Positions 57,501 to 64,000 of a stretch of DNA of 64,000 bases are shown here, in pieces. The stretch is taken from contig NZ_SAWY01000040.1 in NCBI RefSeq assembly GCF_006439335.1, forward strand, positions 1-64,000. The letters run 5' to 3'. Both the position numbers and the translations under genes were made by a program. The DNA comes from Litorilituus lipolyticus (GTDB lineage: Bacteria > Pseudomonadota > Gammaproteobacteria > Enterobacterales > Alteromonadaceae). The notes beneath the pieces were generated by a model that worked only from the letters and a program-made list of their open reading frames with translations, did no database searches and had not been told where the DNA came from. Each line of letters opens with the position of its first letter. The first letter of the stretch is position 1.

Positions 57501-57753
57501 AGGGGCTGTAGACGATATTACTGATGCTAATTTAGTTAAAGCGGTTGTACTTATTGGTCATAGTTTACGTTTAAAACTTGTTGGTGAAGGTATTGAAACT
57601 AAAGAACATCTTGAATTTTTAAAATCCTTAGGCTGTGATTATGGCCAAGGTTACTTTATTTCAAAGCCATTATTTTTTGAAAATTTTATAACCTTTTGTC
57701 AGCAAAAAAACAAAAATTCATCAGTTATTGATGAGCAAGTTGAAATCCCTTGA
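54505..57753 (+). CDS. NIT-HAMP-PAS-GGDEF-EAL membrane protein
   Basis: A 1082-residue c-di-GMP protein. Domain order: TM1 (about 14-31), a periplasmic region of about 380 residues with a nitrate/nitrite-sensing-like NIT domain (ELQKERGLTEGFLG ... EKSGQERGALNGML), TM2 (about 430-450), HAMP, PAS, GGDEF (G714-G-D-E-F718) and EAL (E848-A-L850). Both catalytic domains look competent: DDFGTGYSSL, EITES and GEGIET are kept. I use the ATG at 54505; the frame opens at a TTG 18 bases earlier. It stands upstream of ubiF with 71 bases between. Confidence 0.9.
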   Translation: MILKWKCGLNISKRLKILLLLPWLVILYLGFVQMTQHIAEIKQARQASLSIDISLQIDKLIFELQKERGLTEGFLGQIDKPNKTLLHQQRLKTDQQLAKFTAFNQAIDFEHLQIDTIASQSLILSVYQETITISESLAPQRKNIDERIDLNYFNYYSHFIEQLLRLISQLQVNLQNTEQNRNSLDFINLVRLQEKSGQERGALNGMLTADKVTISQLQQIISYGKLQDQIIADLFAISNNHHQDWLSEQLESESNKHVLDIRMRINEKLLREEYLYKLEHELGYGGLIHHFKNYVIRGETKYSHLFSQHHFEAKEVLAKFKRLPNLTTTEIAGLKVLENTIDQYQMQLAMAKELKSSGQNITFIDNQVRIDDSQAIAAIGHLQQYELNIDSEKWWQVSSERIDLFRGLSDHLSAEMKDLATKQQQKVTNILITYVCLFLAIFVAVLYVSSRSIRIIIDKINYIAQAMKQMQFDHKFNVPLVMHGRDEITDMAVAFNKMLAERIKTESDLKISAQVFEYASEAIMITDDQNKIEIVNPAFCYISGYQPDEVIGKNPSILRSGKHNKVFYQNMWQELEHNNCWQGEIWNKRKSGEIYPEYLSISVVRDASNKPLQYISLFSDITKHKKYEEDIWRQANYDSLTGLPNRSFCLERLNVEIKNLAFTQTHLALLFIDLDRFKYVNDTWGHHCGDELLKLAAKRLNESIRETDIVARFGGDEFVVILSGISKKIDIERVTKNIINSLSIPFHLSDRVDSISHEAVVSASIGITVAPEDGKSVDLLLKNADTAMYQAKDSGRNAYQFFVPSMNKIVTTRMKVEQDLRIAVKQQQFILHYQPVVSLLTGEIIGAEALLRWQHPNKGLIYPDSFISIAEETGLIEPIGKWVIEQACRDLKVWQGMGLNLHVAVNVSSKQCKKSCDTPISTVIQQALQVNNVLAQYLKVEITESLLMDNSQDMIGTLQSIRDLGVAIHMDDFGTGYSSLSYLKQFPIDVLKIDRAFIEGAVDDITDANLVKAVVLIGHSLRLKLVGEGIETKEHLEFLKSLGCDYGQGYFISKPLFFENFITFCQQKNKNSSVIDEQVEIP

Positions 57754-57824
57754 TAAATTCATCGAATTTACTGAGCAGCAACGTTAGAATGTAACTCAGT
57801 TATTTAAGTCTTTAAGTGCGGTTT

Positions 57825-59018
57825 ATGGAAAATTTTGATTGTGTCGTGATTGGTGGTGGGATGGTAGGAGCCGCTAGTGCTCTTAGTCTTGCTCAATTAG
57901 GATTAAAAGTTGCGGTTGTTGAGAAGTTTCCAGCGAAAGCATTTTCTGCCAGTCAAGCGCTAGACCTTCGTGTTTCCGCCATTTCATTAGCATCACAACA
58001 CTTATTAACCCAACTTGGCTGTTGGCCGCAAATTAGGCAATGGCGTTGTTGCCCTTATAAACGTCTCGGGGTATGGGAAAGTGATACTAGCTACGTAGAA
58101 TTTAATGCCCAAGAGATAAATGAAGAGAATTTAGGTCATATCATTGAGAATAGAATAATCCAGCTTTCTTTATGGCAGCAAATATCAAATCATGTTGGTA
58201 TTACTTTATATTGTCCTGAAAGCTTGCAGCACATAGAGCAACATGAAGACTATAGTTTGATTAACCTTTCAACGAGCCAATTGAAGGCTAAATTAATTAT
58301 TGGAGCTGATGGCGCAAATTCCTTTGTGCGAGCACAGGCTGGTATTGGTATAACAGGTTGGGATTATAATCAATCAGCCATGTTAATTAATGTTGAAACG
58401 GCGCTGACTCAACAAGATATTACTTGGCAGCAATTTCTAACTTCTGGCCCTGTGGCATTTTTACCGCTTCCTGGAGAAAGTGATTTAGGAGGATATGCCT
58501 CGTTAGTTTGGTATGACAGTAAAGAGAAGATTAATCAGCTGTCAGCAATGAGTAATAAACAACTTCAGCAAGCCGTTATAGCGCATTTTCCAAAACGTTT
58601 AGGAAGTATAAATGTTATAGATAAAGCGGCTTTCCCTTTAACTAGACGTCATGCTAATACGTATCAAAACCATCGCATAATACTTGTAGGTGATGCAGCT
58701 CACACCATTAACCCACTTGCTGGGCAAGGTGTGAACCTTGGCTTTAAAGATGTTAAGGCACTTCAAACGACTATTGCAGATGCAATAGCCTCAGGAAAGA
58801 GCTGGCATGATCCAATTGTATTAAAGGGCTACGAAAAGCTAAGAAGGGCAGATAACCTGCTTATGATGTCGACTATGGATGCACTTTACGCAACCTTTAG
58901 TCACCCATCTATACTTGTTAAGACCGCTCGTAATACCGCGTTTATGGCGCTTAATAAGTTACCTTTCTTAAATAACACAGTGAAAAGTAAAGCCCTTGCT
59001 TATGCATGCGGTTTATAA
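57825..59018 (+). CDS. ubiF: Ubiquinone biosynthesis hydroxylase, UbiF-type
   Basis: A FAD monooxygenase of 397 residues of the UbiH/UbiF/UbiI family. FAD motif GGGMVGAASALSLAQLG, DLRVSAIS, GADGANSFVR and GDAAHTINPLAGQGVNLGFKD are all present. Position next to a Met-Leu-Gln tRNA cluster and the miaB array is the E. coli ubiF locus, which favours the hydroxylation at C6 of the ring. The ATG at 57825 is preferred; a GTG three codons earlier is possible. UbiH or UbiI cannot be fully excluded on sequence alone. Confidence 0.88.
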   Translation: MENFDCVVIGGGMVGAASALSLAQLGLKVAVVEKFPAKAFSASQALDLRVSAISLASQHLLTQLGCWPQIRQWRCCPYKRLGVWESDTSYVEFNAQEINEENLGHIIENRIIQLSLWQQISNHVGITLYCPESLQHIEQHEDYSLINLSTSQLKAKLIIGADGANSFVRAQAGIGITGWDYNQSAMLINVETALTQQDITWQQFLTSGPVAFLPLPGESDLGGYASLVWYDSKEKINQLSAMSNKQLQQAVIAHFPKRLGSINVIDKAAFPLTRRHANTYQNHRIILVGDAAHTINPLAGQGVNLGFKDVKALQTTIADAIASGKSWHDPIVLKGYEKLRRADNLLMMSTMDALYATFSHPSILVKTARNTAFMALNKLPFLNNTVKSKALAYACGL

Positions 59019-59070
59019 AATACTTGTGAAAGGCTGATTTATATTGATAAGGGTAAGGTATTGATAATAG

Positions 59071-59202
59071 CATAGGGAGATATTTGAACTCTCACATCAA
59101 AGATACTGGAACCGTACATATCTAACATCAGCAGCGCGTATACCAATCTCTACAGATAGAGATAAGTTGATGTTTTGGAATACAAAATAGAATATAAGGA
59201 AA
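59071..59202 (-). pseudogene. Degenerate tRNA-Leu unit 1
   Basis: The leftmost of three tandem units. Its tRNA 3' end is decayed over the acceptor part (ATAGGGAGATA), but the T arm, variable arm and anticodon-side stem remain, followed by the insert. From 59084 it differs from unit 2 by a single base. It cannot fold into a cloverleaf: the 5' acceptor strand is missing. Confidence 0.8.
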
Positions 59203-59339
59203 TGGTACGGGAGGAGAGACTTGAACTCTCACATCAAAGATACTGGAACCGTACATATCTAACATCAGCAGCGCGTATACCAATCTCTACAGATAGAGTT
59301 AAGTTGATGTTTTGGAATACAAAATAGAATATAAGGAAA
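59203..59339 (-). pseudogene. Degenerate tRNA-Leu unit 2 (137 bp)
   Basis: The first 47 bases equal the 3' end of the intact tRNA-Leu(UAG), including CCA, T arm and long variable arm. A nine-base insert and a changed anticodon region follow, then a preserved D-arm stretch (AGCGCGTATACCAAT on the plus strand). The 5' acceptor strand is replaced by a new hairpin, CTCTA-CAGA-TAGAG (59285-59298), enclosed by AACATCA (59261-59267) and TGATGTT (59305-59311). Confidence 0.85.
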
Positions 59340-59475
59340 TGGTACGGGAGGAGAGACTTGAACTCTCACATCAAAGATACTGGAGCCGTACATATCTAAC
59401 ATCAGCAGCGCGTATACCAATCTCTACAGATAGAGATAGTTTATGTTTTGGAATACAAAATTGAATATAAGGAAA
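59340..59475 (-). pseudogene. Degenerate tRNA-Leu unit 3 (136 bp)
   Basis: As unit 2, with a few substitutions (GGAGCC for GGAACC; GATAGTTTATG for GTTAAGTTGATG), which weaken the outer insert stem. It directly abuts the 3' end of the intact tRNA-Leu at 59476. Confidence 0.85.
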
Positions 59476-59559
<84 letters not shown>

Positions 59560-59573
59560 ATAGTAGAAAGTTT

Positions 59574-59660
59574 TTATAGAGACTTGAACTCTGGCATTTG
59601 AAAACTGAACCTAATTTGTAGAAGGAGTCAGCAAATCTAATGGTTATTTATTCCGTCACT
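59574..59660 (-). pseudogene. Strongly decayed tRNA-Leu remnant
   Basis: The plus-strand order GAGACTTGAACTCT, TGAACCTAA, TCTAATGG and TTCCGTCACT follows that of the tRNA-Leu gene, with many changes between. The following spacer (59662-59697) resembles that of the tandem units (TAGAGATAGTT ... GTTTT ... TTGGAAT), so it is an older copy of the same unit. Confidence 0.6.
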
Positions 59661-59696
59661 TTAGAGATAGTTAAAGTGTTTTATTTGGAATGAAAG

Positions 59697-59771
59697 TGGC
59701 AGGGGTAAGAGGATTTGAACCTCTGAATGACGGGATCAAAACCCGCTGCCTTACCGCTTGGCTATACCCCT
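59697..59771 (-). tRNA. tRNA-Gln(UUG)
   Basis: 75 bases with encoded CCA. The anticodon stem GCGGG/CCCGT has loop TTTTGAT, so the anticodon is UUG. The acceptor stem AGGGGTA/TACCCCT is perfect. Confidence 0.96.
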
Positions 59772-59820
59772 GCAGAAATCATTTTGTAATTACATTGGAT
59801 TCTTTTGAATTGAAAAGAAG

Positions 59821-59895
59821 TGGCAGGGGTAAGAGGATTTGAACCTCTGAATGACGGGATCAAAACCCGCTGCCTTACCGCTTGGCTATACCCCT
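59821..59895 (-). tRNA. tRNA-Gln(UUG)
   Basis: Identical to the copy at 59697. The pair Gln-Gln follows Leu, as in the E. coli leuW-glnU-glnW order. Confidence 0.96.
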
Positions 59896-59933
59896 GCAAT
59901 GTACTTACTTTTTACAACTTACGTTGTTAGAAA

Positions 59934-60017
<84 letters not shown>

Positions 60018-60048
60018 ATTTCTAAATTCACATAATCCTTATGTGAAA

Positions 60049-60125
60049 TGGTGGCTACACCGGGATTTGAACCTGGGACCCCATCATTATGAGTGATGTG
60101 CTCTAACCAGCTGAGCTATGTAGCC
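60049..60125 (-). tRNA. tRNA-Met(CAU), elongator
   Basis: 77 bases with encoded CCA; anticodon loop CTCATAA. Close match to E. coli elongator metT as I recall it (GGCTACATAGCTCAG). It is the first gene of the operon. Confidence 0.95.
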
Positions 60126-60156
60126 TTTCCAACCTGCTCTGTAGCAAGTGCGGCGT

Positions 60157-60185
60157 ATTATGCTAATCTGCTTTGCTTTCGTCAA
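60157..60185 (-). promoter_or_regulatory. Promoter of the tRNA operon
   Basis: On the minus strand, TTGACG and CATAAT are 17 bases apart, and a GC-rich discriminator (ACGCCGC) follows, as in promoters under stringent control. The start of tRNA-Met is about 32 bases after the -10. Confidence 0.8.
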
Positions 60186-60321
60186 CCGTTTTTTTCGAAA
60201 AAATGCGACTTTTTGTTTGTTTGGCTACTGAGTGCTCAATTTGACCGATAACTATGCAAAAAAAATAAAAAAAACGAATAACCAGCAATTCGATTATTCG
60301 CTTTTAGTAATATTTTGCTAT

Positions 60322-60663
60322 TTATCTTTCTCGTGCTTCTTCTGCTAAGTGAGCAGAATATTTCGCTAAGTTATCAATTTCTGGTTTAACTTTTTTTGCT
60401 GGTAGCTTACCAATAATAAATTCACCTACTTCAAGTGCTTTTGATTTAGCTGAAAAAATAAGTAAGTTGTCGCCATTACATTCTAGACCATCATATATAT
60501 TGCGAATCTTTAACTTGTTTTGCTTTAAAAATGATCTTAAACGACTTTTGTCGTTGGCTTGAACGTATTCACAAATTCGAAGTGAAATGTTGTCTGCTTT
60601 AGCCGGCACAGCGGTAAGTGTACTGGCTGCTAGGATTGTTGAAAGTAAAATAACTTTTTTCAT
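60322..60663 (-). CDS. Small exported protein, DUF3718-like
   Basis: A 113-residue secreted protein. Signal peptide residues 1-23 (ending VPAKAD) precede a domain with two cysteines (RICEYVQAND; DGLECNGDNLLIFSA) spaced about 30 residues, probably a disulfide in the periplasm. The pattern fits the DUF3718 family seen in Alteromonadales. AAGGGTG precedes the ATG. Function unknown. Confidence 0.7.
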   Translation of the reverse strand: MKKVILLSTILAASTLTAVPAKADNISLRICEYVQANDKSRLRSFLKQNKLKIRNIYDGLECNGDNLLIFSAKSKALEVGEFIIGKLPAKKVKPEIDNLAKYSAHLAEEARER

Positions 60664-60965
60664 TATTCACCCTTATTATTAATTTTTAAGAATTTCTTTT
60701 TACACAGAAAGTGTAGACCATAATTGTGTATTATTTCTAAATGGACAAAATTGATTATTGCGCCCATCATTTCGTATCACATTTTTCGGGGGCGATTGTA
60801 GGTAATTTTTATTGTAAAACAAGAGTTATTTGTTGTTTTACAGGAGTTTTGTTGTGAATATACTTTTTATAGACAAGTTATTTACACGGCCTTAACGTAT
60901 GTGGTGTTAGGCATAAAAAAAGCTAACTGAATTCAGTTAGCTTTTTTAAGTGCTTATTGCTTTAT
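60664..60965. other. Intergenic region between ychF and DUF3718 gene
   Basis: 302 bases with the promoter of the DUF3718 gene (not resolved) and the ychF terminator at 60915-60947. No gene seen. Confidence 0.5.
60915..60947 (-). terminator. Terminator of ychF
   Basis: Perfect palindrome AAAAAAGCTAACTGAATTCAGTTAGCTTTTTT 19 bases past the ychF stop, with T runs on both strands. Confidence 0.9.
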
Positions 60966-62057
60966 TTACACATTAAAGCGGAAATGAACAACATCACCAT
61001 CTTTAACTAGGTAATCTTTACCTTCAAGGCGCCATTTACCTGCTTCTTTAGCACCAGATTCACCGTTAAATTCAATAAAATCATTATAGCTAACCACTTC
61101 TGCGCGGATAAAACCTTTTTCAAAGTCGGTATGAATCACACCAGCAGCTTGTGGCGCAGTAGCATTTTGCTTAACAGTCCATGCTCTTACTTCTTTTACA
61201 CCAGCAGTAAAGTAGGTTTGTAAGCTAAGTAAACCATAGCCAGAGTTAATGACTCGATTTAAACCTGGCTCTTCTAGCCCCATTTCAGCCATAAACTCAA
61301 CGCGATCTTCCTCGTCCATCTCTGAAAGCTCACCTTCTATTTCAGCACATACTGCAACAACAACAGCACCTTCTTTTTCAGCAATTTCTTTTACAATGTC
61401 TAAGTAAGGGTTATCTTCAAAGCCATCATCATTTACATTGGCAATGTACATGGTCGGTTTAACTGTTAAAAAGTTAAGGTATTTAACAGCTGCTAATTCT
61501 TCTTTAGATAGTTCTAAAGAACGAATCATATTGCCTTCTTCAACGTGCTTGAGGATTTTTTCAAGGACAGGTAACTCAAACTTTGCTTCTTTGTCGCCGC
61601 CTTTAGCACGTTTGGTTTGACGTAAAATTGCTCTTTCTGCGGTATCCATATCGGCTAAAGCTAACTCAGTATTGATGACATCAATGTCATCTGACGGACT
61701 AATTTTGTTTGCAACATGGATGATGTTGTCATTTTCAAAACAACGAACAACATGACCTATAGCATCTGTTTCTCGGATATTGGCTAGGAACTTATTACCT
61801 AAACCTTCACCTTTTGAAGCACCTGCTACTAAGCCCGCGATATCTACAAACTCCATGGTCGTAGGTATTACACGTTCAGGATTAACAATATTGGCTAATT
61901 TGTCTAAACGAGGATCAGGCACAGGAACAACACCTGTATTTGGCTCTATAGTACAGAAAGGGAAGTTAGCTGCTTCTATACCTGCTTTGGTGAGTGCGTT
62001 GAATAGTGTTGACTTACCTACATTAGGTAAACCGACGATGCCACATTTAAATCCCAT
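60966..62057 (-). CDS. ychF: Redox-regulated ATPase YchF (OLA1-type)
   Basis: A 363-residue P-loop ATPase that binds ribosomes and acts in translation and stress responses. Walker A is [29 protein letters not shown] is the family G3 region; a coiled-coil insert and the C-terminal TGS domain ([17 protein letters not shown]) follow. The NxxD-type NVND replaces NKxD of GTPases, fitting ATP use. It lies 71 bases after pth on the same strand, the usual pairing. Confidence 0.95.
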   Translation of the reverse strand: MGFKCGIVGLPNVGKSTLFNALTKAGIEAANFPFCTIEPNTGVVPVPDPRLDKLANIVNPERVIPTTMEFVDIAGLVAGASKGEGLGNKFLANIRETDAIGHVVRCFENDNIIHVANKISPSDDIDVINTELALADMDTAERAILRQTKRAKGGDKEAKFELPVLEKILKHVEEGNMIRSLELSKEELAAVKYLNFLTVKPTMYIANVNDDGFEDNPYLDIVKEIAEKEGAVVVAVCAEIEGELSEMDEEDRVEFMAEMGLEEPGLNRVINSGYGLLSLQTYFTAGVKEVRAWTVKQNATAPQAAGVIHTDFEKGFIRAEVVSYNDFIEFNGESGAKEAGKWRLEGKDYLVKDGDVVHFRFNV

Positions 62058-62128
62058 AATTATTACCTACAGTTGTGTTTTTTACGTTTCTCTCGTCGTG
62101 ACGAAACCACGAGAAAACAAGTGTTTTT

Positions 62129-62713
62129 TTATTGTGCTTTAAAAGCGTGTAAACGCTGTTGGGCTTTGGTTAAGCCATCTTTTTGCCAAACATCAAAGCA
62201 ACGACTCGCTTCATCAACAGCTTCGTCAATAAGCGCTTGTTCTGTTGCAGGCGCTTTGCCTAGTACATGGCCCGTCACTTTATCTCTATGACCTGGGTGA
62301 CCTATGCCAATTCTAAGACGATAGAAGTCTTTATTATTTGCCATGCGAGCAATAATGTCTTTCAGACCATTATGACCACCATGACCACCACCTTGCTTTA
62401 TTTTTACTGTGCCAGGTAGCATATCCATTTCATCGTGAGCAACTAAGATATTGTCTACATCTATACGAAAAAAGTTAGCTAAAGGGGCTACGGCCTGACC
62501 ACTACGATTCATAAAGGTTGTAGGGATCAATAAGTGTACTACATCATTACCTATGATGCCTTTACCGTATAATCCAGAATATTTTTTTTCGGGGCGAAGT
62601 GTGATGTTGTTGCGTCGTGCTAGTTCTTCAACAAACCAGACACCAGCATTGTGGCGAGTTCTTGTATATTCGGGGCCTGGATTACCAAGCCCCGCAATTA
62701 GTTTAATAGTCAT
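62129..62713 (-). CDS. pth: Peptidyl-tRNA hydrolase
   Basis: An essential 194-residue enzyme that frees peptides from stalled tRNAs. Conserved residues are in [19 protein letters not shown] (catalytic His), [15 protein letters not shown] (catalytic Asp) and [12 protein letters not shown]. It lies 31 bases downstream of rplY and upstream of ychF, the order found in most gammaproteobacteria. Confidence 0.96.
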   Translation of the reverse strand: MTIKLIAGLGNPGPEYTRTRHNAGVWFVEELARRNNITLRPEKKYSGLYGKGIIGNDVVHLLIPTTFMNRSGQAVAPLANFFRIDVDNILVAHDEMDMLPGTVKIKQGGGHGGHNGLKDIIARMANNKDFYRLRIGIGHPGHRDKVTGHVLGKAPATEQALIDEAVDEASRCFDVWQKDGLTKAQQRLHAFKAQ

Positions 62714-62744
62714 TATTTTAAATTAAATAAATATATTAAAACTA

Positions 62745-63365
62745 TTATTCAGCTGCTGCTTCTTCTTCAGCTTCATCTTCGTCACTTGCTTTACCTTTCG
62801 GAGCATTAGCAGTAACTACTGCTTGGTCGTGACTTTCACCTTTTGCTAATTCGTCAGAAGTAACGCCCGCTGGGAATACTACGTCAGATAAATGTAATGT
62901 TTGACCAAGTTCAAGACCAGCTAAGTCAATTTCGATGTACTCAGGTAAGTCTTTTGGTAAACAAGAAATAGCAATTTCATTGATGTGGTGAGCAATGCTA
63001 GCACCTGTTTTCGCTGCTACGTCTTCGTTTAAGAAGTGAACAGGAACGTTAGTGTGAACAGCGTGCTTAGCATCGATACGGATGAAATCTAAGTGCATGA
63101 TAACGTCTTTGTATGGGTGACGTTGCATGTCTTTGATAAGACACTCAACCGCTTTACCATCAACGTTTAATGTTAAAACGTGTGAGTAGAATGCTTCTTC
63201 TTGTTGTGCACGGTAAACATTTTTGTGTTCTAACGTTAAAGAAACAGGCTCTTGGCCTTCACCGTAAAGGATAGCAGGAACTTTATTCGCGTGACGTAGG
63301 CGGCGGCTCGCACCTTTCCCTAAGTCTGTACGTACTTCTGCATCCAAAGTAAATAAATCAGTCAT
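62745..63365 (-). CDS. rplY: 50S ribosomal protein L25/Ctc-type, long form
   Basis: A 206-residue L25/TL5 protein. The N-terminal 5S-rRNA-binding domain is at about 4-92 and the C-terminal TL5 domain follows (to about 185). E. coli L25 has only the first domain (94 residues). The acidic tail ([12 protein letters not shown]) is common in long forms. It leads to pth; prs is upstream but separated by a terminator. Confidence 0.95.
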   Translation of the reverse strand: MTDLFTLDAEVRTDLGKGASRRLRHANKVPAILYGEGQEPVSLTLEHKNVYRAQQEEAFYSHVLTLNVDGKAVECLIKDMQRHPYKDVIMHLDFIRIDAKHAVHTNVPVHFLNEDVAAKTGASIAHHINEIAISCLPKDLPEYIEIDLAGLELGQTLHLSDVVFPAGVTSDELAKGESHDQAVVTANAPKGKASDEDEAEEEAAAE

Positions 63366-63680
63366 TGTTTAATACTCTTTATATAAAATAAAATTAGACC
63401 TTGCTTTTTGCGACCAAAAACAAGGAGATATGCTCTTTTTTTGAGTGAATAACTTAGCAAATAATTGAAAAGGCTTCACTACAGATAAAAAAGGCGCCGA
63501 ATAATAACACTTCATGAAGGCTATTGCTATTGAATGTTTAATTATTAATGAAATATTTTATAGGGGGCGCTTCTCAATTGCTTGTTGAGTGGTTGCTGAA
63601 GGAAGTTAGAGGGGGAAATAAAAAGCCAACATGAAATGTTGGCTTTTAGTCGATTTATTTAAAGACAAATAACGTAAATA
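63366..63680. other. Intergenic region between prs and rplY
   Basis: 315 bases. The prs terminator lies at 63620-63646; the rest should contain the rplY promoter and leader, which I cannot resolve. No gene or clear riboswitch is seen. Confidence 0.5.
63620..63646 (-). terminator. Terminator of prs
   Basis: AAAAGCCAACAT / ATGTTGGCTTTT with a three-base loop, followed by T-rich sequence on the minus strand. Confidence 0.85.
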
Positions 63681-64000
63681 TTATGAGTTTTCAAACATCG
63701 CAGAAATAGATTCTTCGTTACATACGCGACGAATTGCTTCACTTAACATACCGCTTAATGTTAATTGGCGAACCATTTTAAGTTTTTTGATTTCTTTTGA
63801 TAATGGAATTGAATCTGTCACAACCACTTCATCAATGACTGAGTTTTTAAGGTTCTCAGCAGCGTTACCCGAAAGAACAGGGTGAGTAGCATAGGCAATT
63901 ACACGCTTAGCACCATGTTCTTTTAGTGCTTCTGCAGCTTTTGCTAATGTGCCGCCTGTATCAATCATGTCATCAACAATAATACAGTCACGACCTTCAA
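63681..64000 (-). CDS. prs: Ribose-phosphate pyrophosphokinase, C-terminal part (cut by window edge)
   Basis: The visible 106 or so C-terminal residues belong to PRPP synthase, which makes PRPP from ribose-5-phosphate and ATP for nucleotide, His and Trp synthesis. The PRPP-binding loop [10 protein letters not shown] is intact, preceded by GRDCIIV at the edge; [12 protein letters not shown] and VTDSIPL follow. The start is outside the window, so this is a partial gene and not a short one. It is followed by its own terminator and then the rplY-pth-ychF genes, the usual order. Confidence 0.95.
   Translation of the reverse strand, partial: EGRDCIIVDDMIDTGGTLAKAAEALKEHGAKRVIAYATHPVLSGNAAENLKNSVIDEVVVTDSIPLSKEIKKLKMVRQLTLSGMLSEAIRRVCNEESISAMFENS

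Overview
The window is AT-rich chromosomal DNA of a marine gammaproteobacterium. The most likely home is the Alteromonadales, close to Colwellia. This rests on family content and gene order, not on a search. Supporting points are three methyl-accepting chemotaxis proteins, two diguanylate-cyclase proteins, a DUF3718 protein, a sodium-symporter-family carrier, and two blocks that keep the gene order I know from E. coli: pabB-nudL-sdaA, and lnt-ybeX-ybeY-ybeZ-miaB / ubiF / Met-Leu-Gln-Gln tRNAs. Coding density is high and most genes end in clear hairpin-plus-T terminators.

Layout. 0.2-6.5 kb: serine deaminase, CoA diphosphatase and aminodeoxychorismate synthase on the minus strand, then class I fumarase (+) and a solute-binding protein. 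6.7-16 kb: a dCache-like chemoreceptor, a LysR regulator divergent from a radical SAM 2,3-aminomutase, a small Ser-rich membrane protein, an FmdE-like protein, a HAD phosphatase and a second chemoreceptor. 16-26.8 kb: accessory redox and regulatory genes, namely an MBL hydrolase, LysR, cytochrome b561 + YceI, HxlR + NudC, an unrecognised 690-residue protein, hemerythrin, a GFA-family protein, another LysR and an alpha/beta hydrolase. 27-32 kb: the lower beta-ketoadipate pathway (pcaI, pcaJ, pcaF) with a class III aminotransferase in the same array and a divergent IclR regulator. 32-46 kb: rmuC, a chemoreceptor-porin-binding-protein operon, an NSS carrier, an MBL hydrolase coupled to a voltage-gated cation channel, proline iminopeptidase, YaiI, another solute-binding protein, an alkyltransferase-like protein, kynurenine monooxygenase, Hsp20 and an exported thiol peroxidase. 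46-59 kb: a receiver-CheX-like protein with a diguanylate cyclase, the conserved lnt-miaB block, a large NIT-HAMP-PAS-GGDEF-EAL protein and UbiF. 59-60.2 kb: a minus-strand tRNA operon (Met-Leu-Gln-Gln-Leu) trailing into tandem degenerate tRNA-Leu units. 60.3-64 kb: a DUF3718 protein and ychF, pth, rplY and the 3' part of prs.

The most interesting signals are the following. (1) There are three tandem units of about 137 bp made from the 3' half of tRNA-Leu(UAG) joined to a conserved structured insert, plus a fourth decayed copy. (2) Two related LysR genes 6.6 kb apart share the operator TGTGCA-N4-TGCACA in front of their starts. (3) A voltage-gated channel has the filter TFEDWTD, which resembles engineered calcium-selective NaChBac/NavAb filters. 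(4) A beta-amino-acid-type aminotransferase sits between pcaJ and pcaF with no ring-cleavage genes, suggesting entry into 3-oxoadipate from an amino acid; the intergenic region carries a PcaR-like box. (5) The 690-residue gene looks imported. I found no CRISPR array, prophage, IS element or defence locus.
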